A stretch of DNA of 64,000 nt from Novosphingobium sp. (GTDB lineage Bacteria; Pseudomonadota; Alphaproteobacteria; Sphingomonadales; Sphingomonadaceae): NCBI RefSeq assembly GCF_030699305.1, contig NZ_JAUYNB010000017.1, forward strand, positions 113,654 to 177,653, given 5' to 3'. Both the position numbers and the translations under genes were made by a program. The notes under the pieces were generated by a model, which was given only the letters and a program-made list of their open reading frames with translations, was not told the DNA's origin and did no database searches. Positions 1 through 8,631 of the stretch are shown in pieces (the stretch's first letter is position 1; each line of letters begins with the position of its first letter).

Positions 1-1537
1 CGGGGCGCAGCTGGCCGTGGACCAGCACGACCGTATCACCGAACCGCGCCTGCAGTTCGGCATGGCGCGCCTCGGCCGCGGCGATGTCGTCCGTCTCGCT
101 TTCGCGGACCATCGGGCAGACCCAATAGGCCTGCTGCCCGGTGGCGATATGCCGCCCGATCGCGCCGACCACATCGTCCAGCCGCTCCACCGCCACCACG
201 CGGGTGTCGATCGGCTGGCGGCCGGGGGGCATCTCGTCCAGCCGGGAAACGTCCATTTCGCCATATTGCGCCAGGGTCAGCGTGCGCGGGATCGGGGTGG
301 CGGTCATCGCCAGGCAGTGCGGGGTGCGCTTCCCCTTTTGCGTCAGCATCAGCCGCTGGCCGACGCCGAACCGGTGCTGTTCGTCGATCACCACCATCGC
401 CAGATGCTTGTAACTGACCGTGTCCTGAAAGATCGCGTGGGTGCCGACGATCATGTCGATGCTGCCATCGAGCAGCCCCATCAGGATCGATTCGCGCACC
501 CGGCCCTTGTCGCGCCCCGTCAGCAGCGCGATCGTCACCCCCGTCCCCGCCGCCATCCGGGTGAGCGTGACGTGATGCTGGCGCGCGAGGATTTCGGTCG
601 GCGCGAGCAGCGCGGCCTGCGTTCCGGCTTCCACCGCGATCAGCATGGCTTCCAGCGCGACGACCGTCTTGCCCGAACCGACGTCGCCTTGCAGCAACCG
701 CAGCATTGGCGCGGTCTGGGCCAGATCGCCCTCGATCTCGGCAATCGAACGCGCCTGCGCGCCGGTCAGCGCGAACGGCAGTTGCAGTTTCCCGCGCAGC
801 CGCCCGTCGCCGCGCAAGGGCGTGCCGACGCGGGTGCGGTTCGATTCCTTGACCAGCAGCAGCGCCAGACTGTTGGCCAGCAGTTCATCATAGGCCAGCC
901 GGTCGCGCGCAGCGGGATGTTCGCTCCGGTGGGCCAGCGCCAGCGCATCGGCCCAGGCGGGCCATTGAAACTTGCCCAGCAGCCCCGGCTCGATCCATTC
1001 GGGCAGCGGCTGAACGTGCGCCAGCGCAAGCTGGACCAGCGCCGCGAGCCGCCCCTGCGTCAGCCCTTCGGACAGCGGATAGACCGGCTCCACCAGCTGG
1101 CCCAGCGCCAGATCGCTGCCTTCGGCGACGTGATCGGGGTGGACGATTTGCAGCGTCTGGCCGAACTGATCCAGCCGCCCGGCGATCCAGCGGGTTTCGC
1201 CCAGCGGCAGCTGCTTTTTGGCCCAGCCGCCATTGCGCCCGAAATAGGTCAGCGCGCAGACGTTGCCCGCGCTGTCTGCTGCCAGCACCCGGAACGGCCC
1301 GCGCCCGGCGGAACTGCGGTATTCCAGCGGGGTCAGCGCGACGACGATGTTTTCGCCCACCCCCGCTTCGTCCAGATCGGCCACTGCTCGGCGCTGCACG
1401 AACCGGTCGGGCAGATGATAGGCAAAGTCCTTTACCCGCGTCAGCCCCAGCCGCTCCAGCGGGCGCGCCAGTCCGGGCCCGACGCCTTTCAGGCTGTCGG
1501 CGGCGGCGAACAGGGGGTTGAGCCGATCGGGACGCAT
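1..1537 (-). CDS. recG: ATP-dependent DNA helicase RecG (3' end outside window)
   Basis: RecG remodels stalled replication forks and branch-migrates Holliday junctions. Translating the minus strand from the ATG at 1537 gives MRPDRLNPLFAAADSLKGVG, followed by a wedge/OB-like N-terminal part. The helicase motifs include a Walker A GDVGSGKT near residue 280, the DEQH box in VVIDEQHRFG near residue 385, and TATPIPRTL. About 512 codons are visible; the family is usually near 690 residues, so the C-terminal quarter lies left of the window. The gene is divergent from the host-attachment, sdhE and mfd genes, an arrangement common in alphaproteobacteria. Confidence 0.96.
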   Translation of the reverse strand, partial: MRPDRLNPLFAAADSLKGVGPGLARPLERLGLTRVKDFAYHLPDRFVQRRAVADLDEAGVGENIVVALTPLEYRSSAGRGPFRVLAADSAGNVCALTYFGRNGGWAKKQLPLGETRWIAGRLDQFGQTLQIVHPDHVAEGSDLALGQLVEPVYPLSEGLTQGRLAALVQLALAHVQPLPEWIEPGLLGKFQWPAWADALALAHRSEHPAARDRLAYDELLANSLALLLVKESNRTRVGTPLRGDGRLRGKLQLPFALTGAQARSIAEIEGDLAQTAPMLRLLQGDVGSGKTVVALEAMLIAVEAGTQAALLAPTEILARQHHVTLTRMAAGTGVTIALLTGRDKGRVRESILMGLLDGSIDMIVGTHAIFQDTVSYKHLAMVVIDEQHRFGVGQRLMLTQKGKRTPHCLAMTATPIPRTLTLAQYGEMDVSRLDEMPPGRQPIDTRVVAVERLDDVVGAIGRHIATGQQAYWVCPMVRESETDDIAAAEARHAELQARFGDTVVLVHGQLRP

Positions 1538-1677
1538 CGCCAGCGCCTATGCCAAACTCCGTGACCGATGGCGAGAATTGTCATAGACTTTGACCCAGCG
1601 CATGGAACACCCCGCCCGCCCGGGGCTTTATGCCTTCAGCCCCCACAAGCGGGCACAATGAAATCAGGAGAACCCGA

Positions 1678-2082
1678 ATGCTGCTGCCCCACGGAACCGT
1701 CATCGCGCTGATCGACGGGAAAAACTTCGAACTCTATCGCAACACCGGGGACGAAGCCGAACCGCAGCTGACCGCGTTCGACTCGCCGAAGCTGGATAGC
1801 AGCAACCATTCCGGCGCGGGCCATCATTCCAGTTCGGGCAACCACGCCGGCCATCAGGTGGAAGAAGACGCCCACGCCATCGCCGCAACCGAATGGCTCA
1901 ACAGTCAGGTGCTCGGCCACAAGATCGAACAACTGGTGGTGATCGCCCCGCCGCGCACGCTGGGTGAAGTGCGCAAGCACTATCACAAGCAGACCGAACG
2001 CGCGGTGGTAAAGGAACTGAGCAAGGACCTGATCGGCAAGCAGGCAGACGATATCGTCGCGGCGCTGCGCGAAAAGAGCTGA
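1678..2082 (+). CDS. Host attachment family protein (baeRF-like)
   Basis: A 134-residue protein of the family annotated 'host attachment protein', after an Agrobacterium plant-attachment gene. The biochemical role is unknown; the fold is related to archaeal release-factor-like (baeRF) domains. The opening LLPHGTVIALIDGKNFELYR and the later VVIAPPRTLGEVRKHYHKQ are typical of the family. A His/Ser/Gly-rich linker (residues about 40-60) separates the two halves. I chose ATG 1678 because AGGAG lies 7 bases upstream; an in-frame ATG at 1630 would add a non-conserved leader. The protein is probably cytoplasmic. A paired palindromic repeat follows the gene. Confidence 0.85.
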   Translation: MLLPHGTVIALIDGKNFELYRNTGDEAEPQLTAFDSPKLDSSNHSGAGHHSSSGNHAGHQVEEDAHAIAATEWLNSQVLGHKIEQLVVIAPPRTLGEVRKHYHKQTERAVVKELSKDLIGKQADDIVAALREKS

Positions 2083-2099
2083 TTCTCGCCTTGCGCTTA

Positions 2100-2194
2100 C
2101 CCCTCCCCCTTTTGCGGGGGAGGTTGGGTGGGGGTGTACGGCTTCTCAGCGATGGCGCCGCCCCCTCCCCCAACCCCTCCCCGCCGGGGAGGGG
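2100..2194. repeat. Paired inverted G/C-block repeat (REPIN-like)
   Basis: Two small hairpins of the CCCTCCCC/GGGGAGG type each sit next to a TTGGGTGGGGGT-like tail, and the two units are in opposite orientation (2100-2136 and 2161-2194). A similar pair occurs at 39968-40057. This is the typical layout of REP doublets. It may also act as a bidirectional transcription stop. Confidence 0.7.
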
Positions 2195-2242
2195 AGTTCG
2201 GCCAGCTTGCGGATCGGCCCGACCTGCCGTAACCGGCGCTGC

Positions 2243-2539
2243 ATGACCCAGCCCGTCCCCTCGCGTGAAGCCCCCTCGCTTGAAGATCGCCTCCGCCGCC
2301 TGAAGTTCCGCGCCTGGCATCGCGGCACGCGTGAAGCGGATTACATGATCGGCTGCTTCTTTGACCGGCACCATGCCAGCTGGGGCGAGGCTGAAATTGT
2401 CTGGTACGAAGCGTTGCTGGATGAAGAGGACGTCAACATCCTCGGCTGGGCGCTGGGCACGCTGTCCGTGCCGGACGAATACACCGGGCCGCTGATGGAT
2501 GCGTTCCGCAAGCTGGACTACGTCGAAATCCCGCGCTGA
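2243..2539 (+). CDS. sdhE: FAD assembly factor SdhE
   Basis: SdhE helps covalent attachment of FAD to the succinate dehydrogenase flavoprotein subunit. The 98-residue product has the conserved RGxxE signature (RGTRE in AWHRGTREADYMIG) and the family core LLDEEDVNILGWALG. ATG 2243 is used; an upstream in-frame start would add 12 residues outside the family alignment. The gene lies in the same orientation as mfd with a 91-base gap, the usual recG | sdhE-mfd grouping of alphaproteobacteria. Confidence 0.93.
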   Translation: MTQPVPSREAPSLEDRLRRLKFRAWHRGTREADYMIGCFFDRHHASWGEAEIVWYEALLDEEDVNILGWALGTLSVPDEYTGPLMDAFRKLDYVEIPR

Positions 2540-2630
2540 CAGGCGCGGTTCCACCCGCTAAGGACCATCGCATCATTCCCCCCCGCTGGCCTTGTTTTCG
2601 GCCCGCGGGGCAATTGCTGTTGCGTGGACC

Positions 2631-5600
2631 ATGCCTGATTTTTCAAAGATCCTTGCCGCCAAGACCCCGCTGACGCTGTCATCCGTCGCGCGTGGCAGCC
2701 AGCCGCTGGTGCTGGCGGATCTGGCGCGCGCGGCCCATGCCCGCAGCGGCGGCGGCCGCGCGGTGTTCATCGCGGCGGACGATGCCGCGATGCGCGGTGT
2801 CAGCGATGCCGCGGCGTTCTTTGCCCCGGAACTCGATGTGATCGAATTTCCGGCGTGGGACTGCCTGCCCTATGACCGCGCCAGCCCGGCCCTGTCGGTC
2901 AGCGCGCGGCGGCTGTCGGCGCTGCACCGGTTGCAGCGCGTCAGCCCCAAGCCGCAACTGCTGGTCACCACGATCAACGCCGCGCTGCAACGGGTGATGA
3001 CCCCGTTCCGGATTCGCGAATCGGTCCGCCTGCTCGAACCGGGGATGGAGATCGGCCGCGAAAGCCTGATCGGCCTGCTCCAGCGGCAGGGCTACAGCCG
3101 CACCGATACGGTCGCCGATGCGGGCGAATATGCGGTGCGCGGATCGCTGTTCGATATCTATCCATCGGGCCTTGAACACGGGCTGCGGCTGGACTTCTTC
3201 GGGGATGAACTGGAAACGCTGCGGCTGTTCGATCCCAACACCCAGCGCTCGATCGGTGAAGTCCCCGCGCACCTGCTGCTGCCCGCCAGCGAGGCGCTGC
3301 TCGATGATGACACGATCAAGCGCTTCCGCACCCGCTATCGCGAATTGTTCGGCGCGCATGCCACCGGCGATCCGCTCTATCAGGCGGTCAGCGACGGGCG
3401 GCGGCTGGCGGGGATGGAGCACTGGCTGCCGCTGCTGGAAGAGCGGCTGGTAACGCTGTTCGATCACCTGGCCGCCGCCGACACGCTGCTGATCGACAGC
3501 GCGGCGATTGCCGCCGCCGATGAACGGCTGGGCGACATCGCGGATTACCATGCCGCGCGCAGCGACACTTCCGGCAAGGCCGCAGGCAGTTATCGCCCAC
3601 TCGAACCGGCGGCGCTGTATCTGGCGCAGTCGGAACTGGACGCAGCGACGGCGGATAGCCCGATCCACAAGCTCGACATCTTCGCCCAGCCCGACAGCGC
3701 GAGTGTGATCGACTTCGGGTTCGGCAGCAGCCGCGATTTCGCGCCAGAGCGGGCGCGCGGTGACAACGTCTATGAGGCCGCCGCCAATTACCTCACCGCG
3801 CTGGCGAAACGCGGCAAGAAGGCGCTGATCGCCGCCTATACCGAAGGCAGCCGCGCCCGCATTGCCGCGATCCTGGGTGAAGCCACCCGCCCCGCCCCGG
3901 TCATGGCCGACAACTGGCAGGAAGCGCTGGGGCTGGCCGCGAAAGGCGCGCCGGTCGCGCTGGTCCTGCCGCTGGAAACCGGGTTTGCGGGCGACGAACT
4001 GGAACTGATTACCGAGCAGGACATTCTGGGCGACCGGCTGGTCCGCCGCAAGAAACGCCGCAAGGGCGCGGACGCGTTCCTGGCCGAACTTTCGGCGCTC
4101 ACCCCCGGCGATCTGGTGGTCCACATGGACCACGGGATCGGCCGTTATGGCGGGCTGCAATCCATCCCCGTCGGCGACAGCCCGCACGATTGCGTTTGCC
4201 TCGAATACGCGGGCGGCGACAAACTGTACGTCCCGGTCGAGAACATCGACGTCCTGTCACGCTATGGCAGCGATGCGGAATTCGTCGCGCTCGACAAGCT
4301 GGGCGGCGAGGCCTGGCAAAAGCGCCGCTCGCGCCTGAAGGAACGCATCCGTGCAATCGCGCACGAATTGCTGAAAACTGCCGCCCTGCGCGCGCTGCGG
4401 CACGCCATCGTGATCCAGCCGGACGGCAGCTTTGACCAGTTCATCGACCGCTTCCCCTGGCAGGAAACCGACGACCAGGAAGCCGCGATTGGCGATGTGC
4501 TGGACGACATGGCCGCAGGCCGCCCGATGGACCGGCTGGTCTGCGGCGATGTCGGCTTCGGCAAGACCGAGGTTGCGCTGCGCGCCGCGTTTGTCGCCGC
4601 GATGGCCGGGCATCAGGTGGCGGTGATCGCGCCGACCACGCTGCTGGCGCGCCAGCACTTCACCAATTTCAGGGAACGCTTCGCCGGGTTCCCGCTGGAA
4701 ATCGGGCGGCTGTCGCGACTGGTGGGAGAGAAGGAGGCGCGCGAAACCCGCGCCCGGCTGACCGACGGGACGGTCGATGTGGTCATCGGCACCCATGCCC
4801 TGCTGTCCAAAAGCGTAAAGTTCAAGCGGCTGGGGCTGGTCGTGGTGGATGAAGAACAACGCTTTGGCGTCAATCACAAGGAAGCGCTGAAACAACTGCG
4901 CGCCGATGTGCATATGCTGACCCTCACCGCCACGCCGATCCCGCGTACGCTGCAAATGGCGATGTCGGGCCTGCGCGAGTTGTCCACGATCCAGACCCCG
5001 CCGGTCGACCGGCTGGCGGTGCGCACTTATGTGATGGAATGGGACGACATGGTGATGCGCGAGGCCCTGCTGCGCGAACACCATCGCGGCGGGCAAAGCT
5101 TCATCGTCGTGCCGCGCATTGCCGATATGGAGGACGTGGAAAAGTGGCTGCGCCGCACCGTGCCCGAAATCGGCTTCGTCACCGCGCACGGCCAGATGGC
5201 CCCCAGCGAAGTCGAAGAACGGATGAGCGCGTTCTACGAGAAGAAATACGAGGTGCTGCTGTCCACCACGATCGTCGAGAGCGGCCTCGATATTCCGTCG
5301 GCCAACACGATCATCATCCACCGTGCGGACCGGTTCGGCCTCGCGCAGCTGTACCAGCTGCGCGGGCGGGTTGGCCGGTCGAAACTGCGGGCCTATGCCT
5401 ATCTCACCACGCCGGCGGACAACCAGCTGTCGGAAGTCGCGGAAAAGCGGCTGAAAGTGCTGGGCGATCTCGATTCGCTGGGCGCGGGCTTCCAGCTCGC
5501 CAGCCACGATCTCGACATTCGCGGCGCGGGCAACCTGTTGGGCGATGAACAATCCGGCCACATCCGCGAGGTCGGGTTTGAGCTCTACCAATCGATGCTG

Positions 5601-6119
5601 GAAGACGCGATTCTGGCCGCCAAGGCTGGTGAAATCGGGCTGGCGCGGGAACGCAGCGCGCTGTCGCCGCAGATCACGGTCGATGCGCCGATCATGATCC
5701 CGGAAGAATACGTGCCGGACCTTGCCGTGCGCATGGCGCTCTATCGCCGCCTCAACGACGCCGAGGATACCGACGATGTGGAGGCGCTGTCCGCCGAAAT
5801 GATTGACCGCTTTGGCCCGCTCCCGCCGCCGACCGTCAACCTGATCAAGCTTATCGGAATCAAGCGTCAGGCCATCGCGGCCAACATTTCCAAGATCGAC
5901 GTCGGGCTGAAGGGCACCCTCGTCAGCTTCTATCACGATGAGTTCCCCGACCCGCTGGGGCTGATCAACTACGCCGAGCGCCTGCAAGGCGCGATCAAGC
6001 TGCGCCCCGACAACAAGCTGGTGGTCAACCGCGCGTGGGGCAATGCCGACGCCCGGCTCAACGGCCTGTTCCAGCTGACCAAGGGGCTGAGCGCGATTGC
6101 ACGCAAGGCGAAGCGGTAA
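2631..6119 (+). CDS. mfd: Transcription-repair coupling factor Mfd
   Basis: Mfd is a DNA translocase that removes RNA polymerase stalled at lesions and recruits UvrA for nucleotide-excision repair. The product is 1162 residues, normal for the family. Order of domains: UvrB-homology N-terminus (to about 330), RNA-polymerase-interacting CarD-like domain near 490 (LTPGDLVVHMDHGIGRYGGL), RecG-like helicase with Walker A GDVGFGKT near 638 and DEEQ box (VVVDEEQRFG) near 738, and a C-terminal TRCF domain from about 1010. ATG 2631 is preferred over an in-frame TTG at 2592 because MPDFSKILAAKTPLTL is the usual beginning. Confidence 0.97.
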   Translation: MPDFSKILAAKTPLTLSSVARGSQPLVLADLARAAHARSGGGRAVFIAADDAAMRGVSDAAAFFAPELDVIEFPAWDCLPYDRASPALSVSARRLSALHRLQRVSPKPQLLVTTINAALQRVMTPFRIRESVRLLEPGMEIGRESLIGLLQRQGYSRTDTVADAGEYAVRGSLFDIYPSGLEHGLRLDFFGDELETLRLFDPNTQRSIGEVPAHLLLPASEALLDDDTIKRFRTRYRELFGAHATGDPLYQAVSDGRRLAGMEHWLPLLEERLVTLFDHLAAADTLLIDSAAIAAADERLGDIADYHAARSDTSGKAAGSYRPLEPAALYLAQSELDAATADSPIHKLDIFAQPDSASVIDFGFGSSRDFAPERARGDNVYEAAANYLTALAKRGKKALIAAYTEGSRARIAAILGEATRPAPVMADNWQEALGLAAKGAPVALVLPLETGFAGDELELITEQDILGDRLVRRKKRRKGADAFLAELSALTPGDLVVHMDHGIGRYGGLQSIPVGDSPHDCVCLEYAGGDKLYVPVENIDVLSRYGSDAEFVALDKLGGEAWQKRRSRLKERIRAIAHELLKTAALRALRHAIVIQPDGSFDQFIDRFPWQETDDQEAAIGDVLDDMAAGRPMDRLVCGDVGFGKTEVALRAAFVAAMAGHQVAVIAPTTLLARQHFTNFRERFAGFPLEIGRLSRLVGEKEARETRARLTDGTVDVVIGTHALLSKSVKFKRLGLVVVDEEQRFGVNHKEALKQLRADVHMLTLTATPIPRTLQMAMSGLRELSTIQTPPVDRLAVRTYVMEWDDMVMREALLREHHRGGQSFIVVPRIADMEDVEKWLRRTVPEIGFVTAHGQMAPSEVEERMSAFYEKKYEVLLSTTIVESGLDIPSANTIIIHRADRFGLAQLYQLRGRVGRSKLRAYAYLTTPADNQLSEVAEKRLKVLGDLDSLGAGFQLASHDLDIRGAGNLLGDEQSGHIREVGFELYQSMLEDAILAAKAGEIGLARERSALSPQITVDAPIMIPEEYVPDLAVRMALYRRLNDAEDTDDVEALSAEMIDRFGPLPPPTVNLIKLIGIKRQAIAANISKIDVGLKGTLVSFYHDEFPDPLGLINYAERLQGAIKLRPDNKLVVNRAWGNADARLNGLFQLTKGLSAIARKAKR

Positions 6120-6140
6120 CTCCAGCCCGCCCCCCCCCAA

Positions 6141-6243
6141 CCCCGCCCGTCCTGAGCCTGTCGAAGGACCGTCCTGCCCTTCGCCCCACGCGCGCGGCCG
6201 CCAGAACAAGGGCAATGCTTCGACAAGCTCAGCATGGGCGGGG
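6141..6243. repeat. Inverted pair of TGAGCTTGTCGAAG-type repeats
   Basis: The unit CCTGAGCCTGTCGAAGG near 6151-6168 recurs inverted as CTTCGACAAGCTCAGCATG at 6218-6236. Both copies are flanked by GCCCGCCCC-like tracts that also pair. The element fills most of the space between the convergent mfd and EAL genes. This repeat type is very common between genes in sphingomonads, and it could serve as a transcription terminator for both neighbours. Confidence 0.7.
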
Positions 6244-6280
6244 GTGGTAGATGGATCGGACTTAAGGAGCTGACCGCGCG

Positions 6281-7585
6281 CTATCCCCGCGCGAGTTCCC
6301 CGAAATCGCCCGCGCTCATCGGCTGGGCGCGCAGGAAGCCCTGATAGAATGCGCAGCCCTCAGCCGCGGCAAGCGCACGCTGGGCTTCGGTTTCCACCCC
6401 TTCGGCAATCACTTTCAGGTCGAGCGCGCCAGCCATCGCCACGATCGCGCGCAGCACCGCCAGATCGCGGGCATCGCCCACCACGCCGTCGATCATGCTG
6501 CGGTCCAGCTTGAGGTAATGCAGCGGCAGCAGCTTGAGATAGCGGAAGTTGCAGAACCCCGCGCCGAAATCATCCAGCGCGATCCGCATCCCGCGCTCCG
6601 CCAATTTGCCCAGCGCCTGCGCGGCGTGGGCAACATCGGCCAGCAGCACCTGTTCCGTCACCTCCAGCGTCAACCGCCAGGCCGGAAAACCGGTTTCGGC
6701 CAGCAGCGCCGTGAACGCTTCGGCAAAGTCGCTCACCGCCAGATCGTTCGGCGTGACATTGAGCGACAGCCGCAAGTCCATCGGCCAGCCCTTTGCCCCC
6801 GCCAGCGCCTGCTGCGCGACCTGCCGTGACAGCTGCGCCACATGATCCGCCCGTTCGGCAATCGCAAACAGCGCGCCCGCGCCGATCCGGCCGAGTTGCG
6901 GATGGTTCCAGCGGGCCAGCGCTTCTGCCCCGGTCAGGCGGTTGTCGGAGCAGGAAAACTGCGGCTGATAGACCACTTCGATCTCGCCCCGGTCGAGCGC
7001 GTGGAGCAGGTCTGCTTCCAGCTGCGCGGCGCTGCGCCCGGCGCGGGTTGGCTCACCATCGGCCCACAGCAGGCGGCGGCCCGCCTGCGCCGTCACGGTG
7101 GCGAGTGCCTGTCCCAGCCGGTCGAGCATCGAATCCGCAGTTTCGTCCGCCAGCCCGCGCAGCAGCGCGCCGCGCGGCGACAGCCGGAGCGTGCCTGCGG
7201 CGGTGGAAATCGGCCGGGCCAGCACTTCCAGCAATTGCGCGGCAAACACCTGCCAGCGTTCGCGGCTGCACGGATCGGCGCACAGCAAAAGGAATTGCCC
7301 GCCCCCGCTGCGCGCTGCCAGCCAGGGGCCGTCCAGTTCATCGGCGGCAAAATGCTTCAGCCGCGCGGCCACTTCGGCCAGCGCCGCGTCCCCGGCGGCG
7401 GTGCCGTAAGCCAGGTTCACGGCATCGAACCGGCGCAGCCCGATCAGCAGTGCATGCACTTGCGCCCCGCGCACCAGCCATTCGCCCAGCCGCGCGCGCG
7501 CCGCATCGCGGCCCGGCAGGCCGGTTACCGCATCGCGGCTGGCATCAAGTTCGTCGGGCGCAAGGAACGGCATTGCAATCCGCAT
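6281..7585 (-). CDS. EAL-domain c-di-GMP phosphodiesterase with degenerate GGDEF domain
   Basis: The 434-residue protein probably hydrolyses cyclic di-GMP to pGpG. Residues 16-190 form a GGDEF-like domain whose signature is SGGGQF (93-98), so it cannot be a normal diguanylate cyclase. Residues 191-434 form an EAL domain with the key motifs present: EAL (221-223), EVTE (308-311), DDFGAG (338-343), Lys359 and AEGVET near 396. This suggests an active phosphodiesterase. No membrane segment or other sensory domain is visible. The start at 7585 is supported by GGGAGG seven bases upstream. It is divergent from nadK. Confidence 0.88.
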   Translation of the reverse strand: MRIAMPFLAPDELDASRDAVTGLPGRDAARARLGEWLVRGAQVHALLIGLRRFDAVNLAYGTAAGDAALAEVAARLKHFAADELDGPWLAARSGGGQFLLLCADPCSRERWQVFAAQLLEVLARPISTAAGTLRLSPRGALLRGLADETADSMLDRLGQALATVTAQAGRRLLWADGEPTRAGRSAAQLEADLLHALDRGEIEVVYQPQFSCSDNRLTGAEALARWNHPQLGRIGAGALFAIAERADHVAQLSRQVAQQALAGAKGWPMDLRLSLNVTPNDLAVSDFAEAFTALLAETGFPAWRLTLEVTEQVLLADVAHAAQALGKLAERGMRIALDDFGAGFCNFRYLKLLPLHYLKLDRSMIDGVVGDARDLAVLRAIVAMAGALDLKVIAEGVETEAQRALAAAEGCAFYQGFLRAQPMSAGDFGELARG

Positions 7586-7658
7586 AGCACAGCCTCCCTA
7601 CTAAAGTGTTCGCGCTCGGCGATTGCCAAAGCCCCCCTGCGGCCATATGCACCCGCGC

Positions 7659-8438
7659 ATGACCAAGCCGCCGCGTCTGGCCCTGATGCCATCCGATACC
7701 GAACGCGCCCAGGACGCCGCGCAGCAGCTACGCGAATTGGCCGATTTCGTCCCGCTGGAGCAGGCGGATATTGCCGTGGTGATGGGCGGCGACGGACATA
7801 TGCTCCACGCGCTGCACCAGATGCTGGACATGAACCGGGTGATCCCGGCGTACGGCCTGAATTACGGCACGGTCGGCTTCATGATGAACCGGCCCAAGTC
7901 CAGCCGCCCGCTGCTGGAACGGATCGCCCGCGCCCGCCAGCTGGCGGTCAATCCGCTGGAAATGATCGCCACCACCGGCAGCGGCGCGCAGGAAAGCTTC
8001 TGCGCGATCAACGAAGTGTCGCTGCTGCGCGAAACCCGCCAGACCGCCAAGCTGGAAGTATCGGTCAACGGTAAGGTCCGCCTGCCGGAACTGTTCTGCG
8101 ATGGCATCCTGGTGTCCACGCCTGCTGGCTCCACCGCCTACAACCTGTCCGCCAACGGCCCGATCCTGCCGCTCGGCTCCAACATGCTGGCGCTGACCCC
8201 GATCAGCCCGTTCCGCCCCCGCCGCTGGCGCGGTGCGATCATTCCCGATCATTACGAGATCGACTTCCGCGTGATCGAGCCGCTCAAACGCCCGGTCGCA
8301 ACGGTCGCGGACCAGAAGGAACTGCGCGATATTCTGGCGGTCAAAGTAAAGATCGCGCGCGAACGCCAGCTGACCTTGCTGTTCGACCCCGGCAAAACCC
8401 TGGAAGAGCGCATCTTTGCCGAGCAATTCCAGTTCTGA
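7659..8438 (+). CDS. nadK: NAD kinase
   Basis: NAD kinase phosphorylates NAD to NADP, the only route to NADP. The 259-residue product has GGDGHML (43-49), the YGLNYGTVGFMMN segment, the NE motif in FCAINEVSLL and the glycine-rich CDGILVSTPAGSTAYNLSANGP. The length fits the short alphaproteobacterial form. The start is uncertain: ATG 7647 would add four residues (MHPR), and neither start has a strong ribosome-binding site. The gene is followed closely by tRNA-Asn. Confidence 0.95.
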   Translation: MTKPPRLALMPSDTERAQDAAQQLRELADFVPLEQADIAVVMGGDGHMLHALHQMLDMNRVIPAYGLNYGTVGFMMNRPKSSRPLLERIARARQLAVNPLEMIATTGSGAQESFCAINEVSLLRETRQTAKLEVSVNGKVRLPELFCDGILVSTPAGSTAYNLSANGPILPLGSNMLALTPISPFRPRRWRGAIIPDHYEIDFRVIEPLKRPVATVADQKELRDILAVKVKIARERQLTLLFDPGKTLEERIFAEQFQF

Positions 8439-8459
8439 GTATTTTTGCGCGCAGACCGG

Positions 8460-8487
8460 CTTGCCAAACGCATCGACGCTGTTATAC
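8460..8487 (+). promoter_or_regulatory. Likely tRNA-Asn promoter
   Basis: A -35-like CTTGCC and a -10-like TTATAC are separated by 16 bases, and the tRNA begins about 30 bases downstream. The site sits between the nadK stop and the tRNA. Confidence 0.45.
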
Positions 8488-8516
8488 GCGCACCCCTGCC
8501 CCGGCGACGGGGCTGC

Positions 8517-8591
8517 TCCCCGATAGCTCAGCGGTAGAGCATTCGACTGTTAATCGAATGGCCGTAGGTTCGAATCCTACTCGGGGAGCCA
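8517..8591 (+). tRNA. tRNA-Asn (GUU anticodon)
   Basis: A full cloverleaf can be drawn. The acceptor TCCCCGA pairs with TCGGGGA. The D arm is GCTCAGCGGTAGAGC. The anticodon arm ATTCGACTGTTAATCGAAT carries GTT. The T arm is GTAGG-TTCGAAT-CCTAC. The discriminator base is G and CCA is encoded. GUU reads asparagine codons. A hairpin with a T-run lies 11 bases downstream. Confidence 0.96.
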
Positions 8592-8601
8592 GTTTTTCCA
8601 A

Positions 8602-8628
8602 GGCCCTGCCCTCCGGCGGGGCTTTTTT
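8602..8628 (+). terminator. Rho-independent terminator after tRNA-Asn
   Basis: The stem GCCCTGCC / GGCGGGGC (one wobble pair) has a CTCC loop and is followed by TTTTTT. It ends just before the stop codon of the convergent permease gene. Confidence 0.85.
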
Positions 8629-8631
8629 GAT

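Noticed and set aside
4257..6215. Long open frame on the minus strand inside mfd
   Set aside because: Antisense shadow of the third-position GC bias in mfd; no start site or recognisable domain.
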